Shown here piece after piece: positions 45,419 through 54,531 of a DNA stretch of 64,000 nt. Every line of letters starts with the position of its first letter. The stretch's first letter is position 1. Made by a program: the position numbers and the translations under genes. Source of the DNA: JAHEAO01 sp041633555 (GTDB taxonomy: Bacteria > Pseudomonadota > Alphaproteobacteria > Rhodobacterales > Rhodobacteraceae); the NCBI GenBank assembly GCA_041633555.1, contig JBFKFZ010000007.1, positions 28,468 to 92,467 of the forward strand, read 5' to 3'. Under the pieces are notes generated by a model, which worked only from the letters and a program-made list of their open reading frames with translations, made no database searches and was not told where the DNA came from.

Positions 45419-45462
45419 GGAACCCTGCCCCCTTCAAAATTGCTCTGCTGAATCTCTTAACC

Positions 45463-47862
45463 TTAGCTGTCGGCGATTGACTTGGCATCCCAAATCTCGC
45501 GGGCATATCCCGCGATCGTGCGATCAGAGGAAAACCAGCCAACCCGCGCGGTGTTCATGATGGCCATTCGGGTCCAGCTTTCGGTGTCTAGATAGGCCGC
45601 ATCAACTTCCCTCTGCGTCTTGAAATAGCTGTCAAAGTCGCAGGTGACGAGGAAGTAGTCATGCTCGTAGAGCCGCTTCACCAGCCCGGCATAGCGCCCC
45701 GGTTCCTGCGGCGAGAACTTACCTTGCGATATCTGTTCCAGCACTCGAGACAGCCGCGGGCTCGCCTCGATCGCCTTCCGCGCAAAATCCGGGACCGCCC
45801 TGCGCTCCACCACTTCCGCGGCGGTCAGACCGAACAGAAAGAAGTTCTCCGCCCCGACATGCTCACGGATCTCGACATTGGCGCCGTCGAGCGTTCCAAT
45901 TGTTGGCGCACCGTTCAGGGCGAACTTCATGTTGCCTGTGCCAGAGGCTTCCTTGCCGGCGGTCGAGATCTGTTCCGAAAGGTCCGCCGCCGGGATCAGA
46001 ATCTCGGCCATCGTGACATTGTAGTTCTCGGGGTAGACCACCTGCAACAGGTGCCGTGTGGCAGGGTCGGCGTTCACCACGCGGGCGACATCGTTGATCA
46101 GGTGAATGATCTCCTTCGCCACGACATAGCCCGGAGCCGCCTTGCCGCCGAAGATCTTCAGACGGGGCGTCCAGTTCGCCGACGGCGCGTCGCGCATCTC
46201 GTTCCAGAGTGCGACTGTTTCCAGGACGTTCATCAGCTGGCGCTTGTATTCGTGAATCCGTTTGATCTGCACATCGAAGATCGCGGATGTGTCGATGACG
46301 GCCCCGTGTCCGGCCAGAAGACGGGTCGCAAGGCGGTGCTTGTTCTGCAGTTTCGCGTCCCGGAACGCCTCCTGGAAACCGTGATCGTCAGCATGAACCT
46401 GCAATTCCTGCAGCCGCTCGAGATCATCCTGCCAGCCGGTGCCGATTGTCTGGTTGATCAGTTCGCGCAGCGGTGGGTTCGACGAATGCAACCAGCGTCG
46501 CGGAGTGATGCCATTGGTCTGGTTGACGATCCGCTCTGGATAGGAACGGTGCAGGTCTGCAAACACGGTCTCTTTGACGAGGCTGGTATGCAGCGCCGAT
46601 ACGCCATTGACTCGATGTGCCATGACAAAGGCAAGTTCCCCCATCCGGACCGAACCGCTTTTCAGGATCCGCGTGTCCCCACCGCTGGCGGCCAGATGGG
46701 CCGTCTCGATCTCGACGATGATCTGGTGGTGCCGCGGCAGAATGCGCCGGAACAACCCCTCGGGCCATTGCTCAAGGGCTTCCGGCAACAGGGTATGGTT
46801 GGTGTAGCCTAGGCAGGCCCGTGCAATCTCAATCGCCTCGTCGATCGCGATGCCATGAATATCGGTCAGGAGGCGGACGAGTTCGGGGCCCGCAATCGCC
46901 GGGTGCGTGTCATTGAGCTGGATCGCGACATGGTCCGCCAGATCCCGCAGGTCGTGGCCCTCGGACTGGTACCGGCGCAAAAGGTCCTGGATCGAGGCCG
47001 AGGTGAAGAAATATTCCTGCTTCAGCCGCAGTTCCTTGCCGGTCTCGGTGGTGTCATCCGGATAGAGAACCCGCGAAATCGTCCGAGCCAGGGCCTCCGG
47101 CTCGGTCGCGGCCAGATACTCACCGCGGTTGAAGCTGGCGAGATCAAAGACCCGGGTCGGTTTCGCCGCCCAGAGCCGCAAAGTGTTTGCCCATTTTGCC
47201 TGCCAGCCGACCACCGGCGTATCATAGGCCAATGCGATGACAGTTTCCGCCGGTTCCCACTGCTTGCCGCTTTCGCCTGTAACGACCTCTCCGCCGAAAC
47301 CGATGGTGAAACTGACCTCGGGCCGCTCAAACTCCCAGGCATGGCGTTGTGCAAGCCAGCTTTCGGCGGTTTCGACCTGACGCCCATCCTCAAAATGCTG
47401 CTCGAACAAGCCGTGCTCGTAGCGGATGCCATAGCCGTAAGCCGGGATACCCAAGGTCGAGAGGCTGTCCAGAAAACAGGCCGCCAGGCGGCCAAGTCCG
47501 CCATTTCCCAAAGCGGCATCGGGCTCATTAGCAACCACCTCTGCGTAGTCCTGGCCGAAAGAGGCCATCGTCTCGCGTGCGATATCCTCGACGCCCAGAT
47601 TGACGGCGACGTCTTCGATCAGCCGGCCGATCAGGAATTCCATCGACAGGTAATATACCCGCTTGCCCTTCTCCTCGTACGTGCGCCTCGTGCTGGCGAA
47701 CCATGGATCGACCACGAGATCCCGCAATGCCAGCGACAGCGCCATCCGCCAGTCATAGAGCGTCGCGTGGCTTTCATCCTTACCCAGCGAATAGGTCAGA
47801 TGGTGCGATACGGCCGTACGCATGGCTTTGGTTTCGATTGGATTGGTCATGTCTTTTGGCAT
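45463..47862 (-). CDS. glgP: Glycogen phosphorylase
   Basis: 799 residues, GT35. The PLP-lysine region KEASGTGNMKFALNGAPTIG is complete, and the N-terminal and central motifs LGNGGLGRLAACFLDS and RIHEYKRQ (nucleotide/phosphate region) are conserved. It releases glucose-1-P from glycogen. It is the first gene of the seven-gene leftward operon, so degradation and synthesis enzymes are cotranscribed. The upstream 100 bases have two short inverted repeats (at 47872-47890 and 47899-47917), each five-base arms with nine-base centres, too weak to call as operators. Confidence 0.95.
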   Translation of the reverse strand: MPKDMTNPIETKAMRTAVSHHLTYSLGKDESHATLYDWRMALSLALRDLVVDPWFASTRRTYEEKGKRVYYLSMEFLIGRLIEDVAVNLGVEDIARETMASFGQDYAEVVANEPDAALGNGGLGRLAACFLDSLSTLGIPAYGYGIRYEHGLFEQHFEDGRQVETAESWLAQRHAWEFERPEVSFTIGFGGEVVTGESGKQWEPAETVIALAYDTPVVGWQAKWANTLRLWAAKPTRVFDLASFNRGEYLAATEPEALARTISRVLYPDDTTETGKELRLKQEYFFTSASIQDLLRRYQSEGHDLRDLADHVAIQLNDTHPAIAGPELVRLLTDIHGIAIDEAIEIARACLGYTNHTLLPEALEQWPEGLFRRILPRHHQIIVEIETAHLAASGGDTRILKSGSVRMGELAFVMAHRVNGVSALHTSLVKETVFADLHRSYPERIVNQTNGITPRRWLHSSNPPLRELINQTIGTGWQDDLERLQELQVHADDHGFQEAFRDAKLQNKHRLATRLLAGHGAVIDTSAIFDVQIKRIHEYKRQLMNVLETVALWNEMRDAPSANWTPRLKIFGGKAAPGYVVAKEIIHLINDVARVVNADPATRHLLQVVYPENYNVTMAEILIPAADLSEQISTAGKEASGTGNMKFALNGAPTIGTLDGANVEIREHVGAENFFLFGLTAAEVVERRAVPDFARKAIEASPRLSRVLEQISQGKFSPQEPGRYAGLVKRLYEHDYFLVTCDFDSYFKTQREVDAAYLDTESWTRMAIMNTARVGWFSSDRTIAGYAREIWDAKSIADS

Positions 47863-47966
47863 CAGTATTCGCTTTGGTTGCGTGGCAAAGAGAGCTTAGG
47901 TTAGCGCAAACATAACCGCTCCGCCAGCCGAAGTTTGCAATTCGCCGGCCGCCTGTTGCAGACGCA

Positions 47967-48701
47967 TCATGCAGGCACATTTTGCAGTAGTCCATACCCG
48001 ATGTCCCTGGCTCGCGGCCAGACTCGCGCGTATTCCACCGCGATCCGGCATTTCACCCGGCAACCTCGCGAAAGGAGGACGAAAGAACGCCGTTCCGACG
48101 CGAACTTAACCCATGCCGCGTTGCGTGCCGAGGAGCGGACGCAGGCATCGACGAACTGCACGCCCTTCAACCTATCCTCGACCGTCGGATAGATCACGTC
48201 GGCCGGACAGGCCCTTCCCTCGCGCCGCGCCTGAATGGCTTCTGCGGCCCCGGCATAGATCGTGGCGAAACCTTACAGATACCCCACTGGATGGCCAGGC
48301 GGCACCCTGCTGACTCGACCAGAAGCCGCGCCCGCCCCGGCCCCGCCAAGGGCGATCAGCCGCTTGGGCTCCCCGAACGGTGTATGCCACAGGTGGTTCG
48401 GCTGCTCCTGCTCCCAGGCCAACCCGCCCTTCGTACCATAAACGCGCAACCGCAGCGCATTTTCGTTGCCCGGAGCGACCTGCGACGCCCAGAGCATCCC
48501 CCGCGCGCTACCTTTCCAGCGCAGCATCACGTGGCAATTGTCGTCGAGCTTCCGGCCCGAGACGAAGGTCTGCATGTCTGCCGCCAGCGCCTCCAGTTCC
48601 AGCCCCGAAACGAAACTCGCCAGATTGAAGGCATGCGTCCCGATGTCGCCAATCGCCCCTCCGGCACCTGAACGCGCCGGATCGGTGCGCCAGCGCGCCT
48701 G
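47967..48701 (-). pseudogene. Gfo/Idh/MocA oxidoreductase remnant (5'-truncated, internal stop)
   Basis: The minus strand encodes the C-terminal half of a Gfo/Idh/MocA sugar dehydrogenase. From 48701 it reads QARWRTDPARSGAGGAIGD, then IGTHAFNLASF, and ends with VIYPTVEDRLKGVQFVDAC and ARNAAWVKF near 48100. A TAA stop at 48273-48275 breaks the frame, most simply a GAA-to-TAA change, since family reading resumes in the same frame straight after. The N-terminal half with the Rossmann motif is absent, because a different gene fragment begins at 48701. No stop follows the family-like C-terminus until 47967, so the original 3' end is also altered. A dead gene. Confidence 0.85.
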
Positions 48702-49609
48702 CCGACATCACTTTCATCTGGGAGGACCACCATAACGGCGTCCGCGCCGAGAAATCCCGCACCACCGGGCAGGCGATGCCCGAGCTTGCCCGTCCTGGAC
48801 TGACGGTCCCAGCGATTAGCGCGATCGATATCGCGCTGTGGGATATCCTTGGCAAAGCCGACGGAAAGCCGGTCTGGCAACTGCTCGGCGGCCGCAAGTC
48901 AGACCGCCTGCCCGCCTATGCCTCTGGCGGCCGGGCGGACGAGGCGCAGATCGGGACGCAGTTGCGGGGTTACATCGACAAGGGCGGTTTCACAGCCGTC
49001 AAGATGCGGGTCGGCGCGATGGACGGCGCACGCGTGAAGGCTGCGCGCAAAGCCCTTGGCCCGAATGTCGAGCTGATGGTCGATGCCCACGGCACCTACT
49101 CCGTTGCCGACGCCAGGCGCTTCGGCTACCTGAAGCGCGACGAAGACCTCGCCTGGTTCGAGGAGCCGGTGATCGCCGATGACAAGCCCGGTCTGGCCGA
49201 GCTGCGCACAGAGACGCAGATCCCCATAGCCGTCGGAGACTCCGAGGCGACGCGCTATGCCTTCCGTGATCTCGCCATGCTCCGCGCGGCTGACATCTTC
49301 CGGCCAGACCCCGCTTTTTGCGGTGGCATCACCGAGGCGATGCGGATAGGAACCCTGGCCAGCGCCTTCAATCTGAGGCTGGCGCCGCACCTTTGGGCGG
49401 GCGCGCCTTGTTTCATCGCCGGCCTTCACATCTGCGCCGCCTCGCCGGCCAGGTTCACCGTGGAATATTCGCTGGGGACCAACCCGATGATCCATGATCT
49501 TGCTGCGGAGGTAGTAGCCGTCTCAAACGGCATGATCGCCATCCCGGAGGCCCCCGGCCTCGGCCTGACCAGCAACGAAAAGGTCCTGAAGGACCGCGCA
49601 ATCGCATGA
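48698..49609 (+). pseudogene. Mandelate racemase/muconate lactonizing-type enzyme, 5'-truncated
   Basis: About 300 codons of an enolase-superfamily sugar-acid dehydratase or racemase. Homology starts abruptly near 48698 with PADITFIWEDHHNGVRAEKS, well inside the normal N-terminal domain, and no proper start is present; an ATG at 48776 opens the frame to the stop at 49609. The barrel shows FTAVKMRVG (the Lys region), ELMVDAHGTYS, WFEEPV, IAVGDSEATR and APHLWAGAP, so the catalytic part is almost whole. Lacking some 80 N-terminal residues that form the substrate-covering domain, it is probably inactive. Its 5' end abuts the truncated oxidoreductase on the other strand, and the regulator gene follows with a four-base overlap. 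Confidence 0.82.
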
Positions 49610-50316
49610 CCACCAAAACCGACAATGGCCTTCTGCCGACCCTTGCTGCCCATCTTTACGCGGTTGCCAAAACAACAGGCGGCAAAGCCCCCTCCGAACG
49701 CGGACTAGCCGAACATTTCGCTGTCAGCCGCGGTCAGGTGCGGGAAGCGTTGGCAATCCTCGAAGCCATGCAGGTCATCGAGCGCCGCGCCAAGTCGGGC
49801 ATCTACATCAACGAGGACCATGCAGGTATCGAGGCAATGGCGTTCTATGCCCGCGCCAGCATTCCGCTGGAGCCGCGCCAGATCTACGAGGCGGTCGAGG
49901 TCCGCAGGATCCACGAGATCAAGGCCGCTGAACTTGCCGCCGAACGCGCCACCCAGGCAAATCTCGACCGACTGAAGCAGATCCTCGACGCGTCCGAAAT
50001 ACATATTGCGGAGGGTCTGGGCCTTGCCAAGCTCGACCACGATTTCCACCTCGAGATTGTCCGGGCGACCCAGAACACGGTGTTCTACAACATCTGCAGA
50101 ACCTTCTACGCACTCTCGGAAAAGAGGCTGCCGATCTATTTCGAGAAGGTCGAGCGAAACCGGAATTCCCATGCCGAGCATAAACGGATCTACGATGCCC
50201 TTGTGAACCGCGACGCCACGCTGGCACAGGCCCTGATGAACAGCCATCTGCGCGGGGCGATGAGCTACTGGGCCGAGCTTCTGGAACCTGCGTCCGAAGA
50301 CAGCGCCCCGGAATGA
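49606..50316 (+). CDS. FadR-type GntR regulator with FCD domain (apparently intact)
   Basis: 236 residues: winged helix at about 10-75 (APSERGLAEHFAVSRGQVRE) and an FCD domain with the metal-binding pattern Asp/His seen in LDHDFHLEIVRATQN, HAEHKRIYDAL and the C-terminal SHLRGAM. Such regulators sense small organic or sugar acids. It overlaps the truncated enzyme upstream and the broken dehydrogenase downstream by four bases each, so it once stood inside a sugar-acid operon. It is the only gene between 47967 and 52408 with no visible damage, although its presumed target genes are broken. Confidence 0.87.
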   Translation: MTTKTDNGLLPTLAAHLYAVAKTTGGKAPSERGLAEHFAVSRGQVREALAILEAMQVIERRAKSGIYINEDHAGIEAMAFYARASIPLEPRQIYEAVEVRRIHEIKAAELAAERATQANLDRLKQILDASEIHIAEGLGLAKLDHDFHLEIVRATQNTVFYNICRTFYALSEKRLPIYFEKVERNRNSHAEHKRIYDALVNRDATLAQALMNSHLRGAMSYWAELLEPASEDSAPE

Positions 50317-51301
50317 CCGGCCCCGCGATCTTCTCGACCCATCCGCTGCACCCTGAAATCACGCGGGACCTGCAGGCGCCTGGTGCGCTCACCATCAGCA
50401 GCGCGCCGACACCGGACGCAATCCTTGACGAAAGCGCAGGTGCCGAGATCATTGTCGTCCGCGCCCCCATACCCGCCGAGATCATCGACCGCGAAGACAT
50501 CTGAAGGCGCTGGTGCGTCACGGCGCGGGTCTCGACATGATACCGGTCGCCGAAGCCAGGCAAGCGGGTGTGCTGGTCGCTAACGTGCCCGCAGTCAACG
50601 CCGTTACGATCGCCGAGCACATCATCTGGTCTGCGATGTCGCTCCTCCGCCGGCACCCCGCGGGTGGCCTCCGATCTCCGCGCCAAGGGCTGGGAATCCG
50701 CCCGACGCCATTCCAACGCAGGCCGCGAACTGACCGGCCGCTTGATCGGCATCGTTGGCATTGGCAATGTCGGCCGCGCGCTGACCCGGATCGCACAGCG
50801 CGGTTTCGGCATGCAGGTCCTCGCCCACGCCCGCACGCCCGGGAACTTGCCCCATGGCGTCGAAGCGACGCGGCTGAGCGATCTTCCCGTGCGGGCAGAC
50901 ATCGTGGCACTTCGCTGTCCGCTGACGGATGAGACGACCGGGCTGATCGAGGCCGCTGCCGTCGCGCAGATGAAACCCGACGCGTTCCTCGTCAACGTCG
51001 CCCGCGGCCCGGTCTTAGGGGAAGCGGGCCTGCTCGCGGCCCTCCAATCGGGCAAGCCGGCAGGCGCATGCTGGATGTATTCTCCCGCTAGCCTCTGCCC
51101 GCCGATCACCCTCTCCCGGCGCTCCCGAACGTCATTCTGACGCCGCACATGGCCGGCATTACCGAAGAAAGCAGGCTGCGGATGAGGCAAGGCGTGGTCC
51201 ATGAGGTCCGGCGCATCATCCCGGGCGAGCCCCCCCCCCGGGAGAACTTCGTGAATCCCGCGGCCCTGACCGCCTTTCGCGCGCGATTTCCGGCAAGATG
51301 A
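50313..51301 (+). pseudogene. D-isomer-specific 2-hydroxyacid dehydrogenase, multiply frameshifted
   Basis: The family can be followed across three frames. It opens with MTGPAIFSTHPLHPEITRDL and runs to REDI, where one base is missing near 50503 and reading resumes as LKALVRHGAGLDMIPVAEA. A second shift lies near 50665, after which VASDLRAKGWESARR and the NAD motif GIVGIGNVGRAL appear. A third shift is near 51066, followed by LDVFSR and an in-frame TAG at 51089-51091 where family members have Glu (REPLP). The C-terminus ILTPHMAGITEESR and a stop at 51299-51301 remain. With three shifts and a nonsense codon it cannot be functional unless the assembly is wrong. Confidence 0.83.
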
Positions 51302-51335
51302 ACCTGCCCCGGACCTGATCCGAGAACTCGGCAGT

Positions 51336-52408
51336 TCAGGCCATCGCCAGATTGTTCCCCTATCGGCATCGAACAGCAGCACCTTGTCCGGCTTCCAGCC
51401 GAACCGCACCACTTCGTCGAGTTTCATCTTCATCTGCGCCGAAATCGTCGCACGCAGTTTCGCCCCGCCGACCTCGATGGCCAGGATCTTGATCACGCCG
51501 TGACCCTCGATATCGAAGACCCTTCCGTCTACCGAAGCGCCGCCCTCCAGCACGAGGTTCTCGGGGCGGATCCCGTAGATCAGTCTTCGCCCTTCACCTG
51601 ACCAACCGGAGGAGACGGACTGATGGAATCCTTCGCGCCGCATCTTGGCCGCACCGCCTTCCAGCGACCCCCAGATGAGGTTCATTGGCGGCATCCGACC
51701 GACCGCGCCACGAAAGTGTTGATCGGCGCGTCATAGACCTCGGCGGGCGACCCGACCTGGACCAGCCGACCCTTGTTCAGAACTCCGATCTTGTCGCCCA
51801 TCGACATTGCCTCGACCTGATCGTGCGTGACGAACGGGAAGGTAGCACCAAGATTGTTGCGCAGGGATTCTAGCTCAACCCGCAGCGCCTCGCGCAGGTT
51901 TGCATCCAGCGCTGACAAGGGCTCGTCCATCAGGAACACCGAGGGCTCGCGCACAATGGCACGGCCTATCGAAACGCGTTGCATCTCTCCTCCCGACAGC
52001 CGTTCAACCTTTCGGTCCAGCAGCGGCGTGATCTGCAGCGTCTTCGCTGCCTTTTCGACCCGCTCGGCAATTTGCGCCTCGGTCAACTTGCGGATCTTCG
52101 ATCTCAACGGAAATTCCAGGTTCCCGCGCACCGTAAGCCGCGGGTAGAGCGGATATTGCTGCAGCACGAGCGCCACATCGCGTTCCGCCGCGTTCCAGCT
52201 GGCCACATCTTGGCTGTTGATCAGCACCGCCCCTCGCCGGGCCGCTCCAGCCCCGCGATGACTCGCAGGGTCGTCGTCTTGCCCGCGCCGGTCTGGCCCA
52301 GCAGCACGAAGAACTCGCCATCTTCGATCTTCAGGTCGAGCCCCCGCAAGGCCCGGCTGGCTCCGAATGACTTCGAGATCCCCCTTCCGCCTCACCGACC
52401 CGCAGCAT
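51336..52408 (-). pseudogene. Sugar ABC transporter ATPase (UgpC type), frameshifted
   Basis: A leftward UgpC/MalK-type ATPase split over several frames. The N-terminal part ISKSFGASRALRGLDLKI and Walker A GQTGAGKTTT lie in one frame to about 52232, where a base is missing in a G-rich run; the rest (LSGGEMQRVSIGRAIV, VFLMDEPLSALDA, VTHDQVEAMS) is in the frame ending at 51682. The TOBE part (PPMNLIWGSLEGG, YGIRPENLVLEGG) is in a third frame from about 51690. One more lost base near 51350 separates it from the family-like ending NNLAMA and a stop at 51336-51338. No partner permease or binding protein is nearby. Confidence 0.82.
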
Positions 52409-52481
52409 TCGTCAACTGCTCGATAAGAACAGGAAAGGGCCGCCCCGATGGACGGCCCCAAAAAGATTCAGACCAAGTTTC

Positions 52482-54041
52482 CTACTTCTTGGTGATGCGC
52501 CCGTCGAGATAGGGCTTGTAGGGCGCATTCGCGGCAAGATACTCCGCCGTGACATCGGCCAGATCCGGCCCGAAGTCATAGGCGTTCGCGGCCTCGATGA
52601 ACATCGCATAGCCGTCACCGCCATTGCGCACGAAGTTGTTCGAAACGACGCCGTAATTCGCCGCCGGATCGATCGGCGCTCCGCCGACCATCACGTCGCT
52701 CACCCGCGACCCGGCAGGCTGGCTGCCGTCAAAGGCAAAGGACATGCCCGCCACTTGCGGGAACCGGCCGCTGCCATCCTCGATCTGGCTGACACCGTTT
52801 TCCAGCGCGTCGATGATGGTCTGACCGCTGACAGTGAAGGTCGAGAGCGTATTCTGGAACGGCAGCACTGTCAGAACCTCGCCCATCGTCACTTCGCCGG
52901 CATCGATCGAGGCGCGCAGACCACCGCCATTGGCGATCGCAATCTGGACGCCCTGATCCTTGACGCGGTCGAGCATCGCATCGGCCACGAGGTTGCCCAT
53001 GGTGCATTCCTGCGCCCGGCAATTGGCACGGTCGCCGTCAATGGGTTCGGCGGCCTCGGCCACCACCTTGTTGCGGATCTCGTCGAGCGGTGCTGCCGCC
53101 TCCGCAATCCTCGCCTTCGTGGCTTCGTCCTCGGTCACGGCGGCATCCATGATGATTGGCTCGCCAACAGCTTCGGTGATCACGCCTTCGTCGTTGAAGG
53201 TCACGTTCAGCTCGCCCAGGAACTTGCCGTAGGCATAGGCCTGCACGATTGCCGTATCACCGACCATGACAGGGTATGGGCCTTTCGCCCCCTCGATCGT
53301 ATTCGACAGCAGGCTGTTGTCATGCCCGCCGACGATCACATCGACGCCGGTTGTCCCTTCGGCCACGCGCTTGTCGACATTCAGCCCCGAATGCGACAGC
53401 ACGATGATCTTGTTGACCCCCTCGCCCGTCAGCTTGTCGACCTCGCCCTGAACCGCAGCGACCGGATCGGAGAAGGTGATGTTAGCGCCGGGCGAGGCCA
53501 ATTCCGGCGTATCCTCCGGTGTCAGCCCGATCAGGCCGATCTTTTCACCCCCGCGCTCGATGACCGTCGATTTCGCCAGCTTGTCCGCCAGGAGTGGCTC
53601 CGCCGAAACATCGGCATTCGACATCAGCACCGGAAAATTGACCGCGTCCATGAAACCGCGCAGCACTTCCGGGCCATCGTCGAATTCGTGGTTGCCCACA
53701 GTCATCGCATCATAGCCCATCTTGTTCATCATCTCGGCCGCCAGTGCGCCCTTGTAATAGGTGTAGAACAACGTGCCCTGGAACTGGTCGCCGCCATCGA
53801 CAAGGATGTAGTTGTTGGTCCGGCCCTTAGCCGCCTCGACCGCGGTGGCCAGACGCGCCGACCCGCCAAAGCACTCGCCCGCAGTATTGTCCTCTTCCGA
53901 ACAGCCCGAATCAAACTTCGAAATCGGCTCGAAGCGTGCGTGGAAATCATTGGTATGAAGAATGGTCAGTGAATAATCGGCAAGGGCTGCTTCGCCCGAA
54001 AGCGCAAGAACAGCGGCTAATGTCAGTAAACGTGTATACAT
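52482..54041 (-). CDS. Periplasmic 5'-nucleotidase / UshA-family phosphatase
   Basis: 519 residues from the ATG at 54041, which has a G-run as ribosome binding site and begins a Sec signal (MYTRLLTLAAVLALSGEAALA). The N-terminal metallophosphatase domain has ILHTNDFHARFEP, DGGDQFQGT, GNHEFDDG, LSHSG and GGHDNS; the C-terminal nucleotidase domain has AIANGGGLRASIDAG and LPFQNTLSTFTVSG. Members hydrolyse 5'-nucleotides, UDP-sugars or 2',3'-cyclic nucleotides in the periplasm for phosphate and nucleoside scavenging. It stands alone, downstream-facing the decayed island. Confidence 0.92.
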   Translation of the reverse strand: MYTRLLTLAAVLALSGEAALADYSLTILHTNDFHARFEPISKFDSGCSEEDNTAGECFGGSARLATAVEAAKGRTNNYILVDGGDQFQGTLFYTYYKGALAAEMMNKMGYDAMTVGNHEFDDGPEVLRGFMDAVNFPVLMSNADVSAEPLLADKLAKSTVIERGGEKIGLIGLTPEDTPELASPGANITFSDPVAAVQGEVDKLTGEGVNKIIVLSHSGLNVDKRVAEGTTGVDVIVGGHDNSLLSNTIEGAKGPYPVMVGDTAIVQAYAYGKFLGELNVTFNDEGVITEAVGEPIIMDAAVTEDEATKARIAEAAAPLDEIRNKVVAEAAEPIDGDRANCRAQECTMGNLVADAMLDRVKDQGVQIAIANGGGLRASIDAGEVTMGEVLTVLPFQNTLSTFTVSGQTIIDALENGVSQIEDGSGRFPQVAGMSFAFDGSQPAGSRVSDVMVGGAPIDPAANYGVVSNNFVRNGGDGYAMFIEAANAYDFGPDLADVTAEYLAANAPYKPYLDGRITKK

Positions 54042-54192
54042 GGATAACCCCCCCATCTGGTGACGCCGTCACACTGGCGCGACTTCACTTCCATGTCAAA
54101 GCCTGTTGCGCGCCCATTCGTCGCGGAAGCCGGCGGCAATTGCATTGCACCATGCGCTTGACCGGACGTCGGCCAGAGGGCATTTCTTGGCC

Positions 54193-54531
54193 ATGCTGAT
54201 CTACAAGATTTTCCGCCCATCCGAATGGGCAGAGCTTCGCCACTACGGCGTGACCGCCGGATCGGCCGTGGACGTCGCGGACGGATACGTGCATTTCTCG
54301 GGCGCCAGCCAGGTTCACGAAACCTGCGCCAAGTATTTCGCCGGAGAGGACGGGCTGATGCTGCTGGCCGCAGACCCCGAGAAGCTCGGCCCAGACCTGA
54401 AATGGGAGCCTTCGCGTGACGGCGCCCTGTTCCCGCACCTCTACCGCTCGCTGCAGATGTCGGATGTGGTCTGGCACCACGCCCTGCCGCGCGGCGAACA
54501 TGGCCATATCTTCCCGGACCTGCCGGAATGA
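54193..54531 (+). CDS. DUF952 family protein
   Basis: 112 residues from the ATG at 54193. The start matches DUF952 proteins (MLIYKIFRPSEWAEL), followed by DGYVHFSGASQVHETCAKYF and the conserved HLYRSL and HIFPDLPE regions. The biochemical role is unknown. It overlaps pyrD by four bases, an association common in alphaproteobacteria. No signal peptide is evident, so it is probably cytoplasmic. Confidence 0.9.
   Translation: MLIYKIFRPSEWAELRHYGVTAGSAVDVADGYVHFSGASQVHETCAKYFAGEDGLMLLAADPEKLGPDLKWEPSRDGALFPHLYRSLQMSDVVWHHALPRGEHGHIFPDLPE

Noticed and set aside
47872..47917. Two five-base inverted repeats with nine-base centres upstream of glgP (CTTTG/CAAAG and GGTTA/TAACC)
   Set aside because: Arms are too short to separate from chance; noted under glgP only.
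47935..48192. 85-codon rightward frame after glgP
   Set aside because: Opposes the dehydrogenase remnant and has no recognisable content.
51228..51242. C-run of about ten bases in the 2-hydroxyacid dehydrogenase pseudogene as a frameshift site
   Set aside because: The frame before and after the run agrees with the family C-terminus, so no shift occurs there.
50313..52408. Frameshifts in the dehydrogenase and ABC ATPase as possible sequencing errors
   Set aside because: Several indels are in G or C runs and could be errors, but the in-frame nonsense changes and the head-to-head truncation nearby, with intact genes all around, make real decay more likely.
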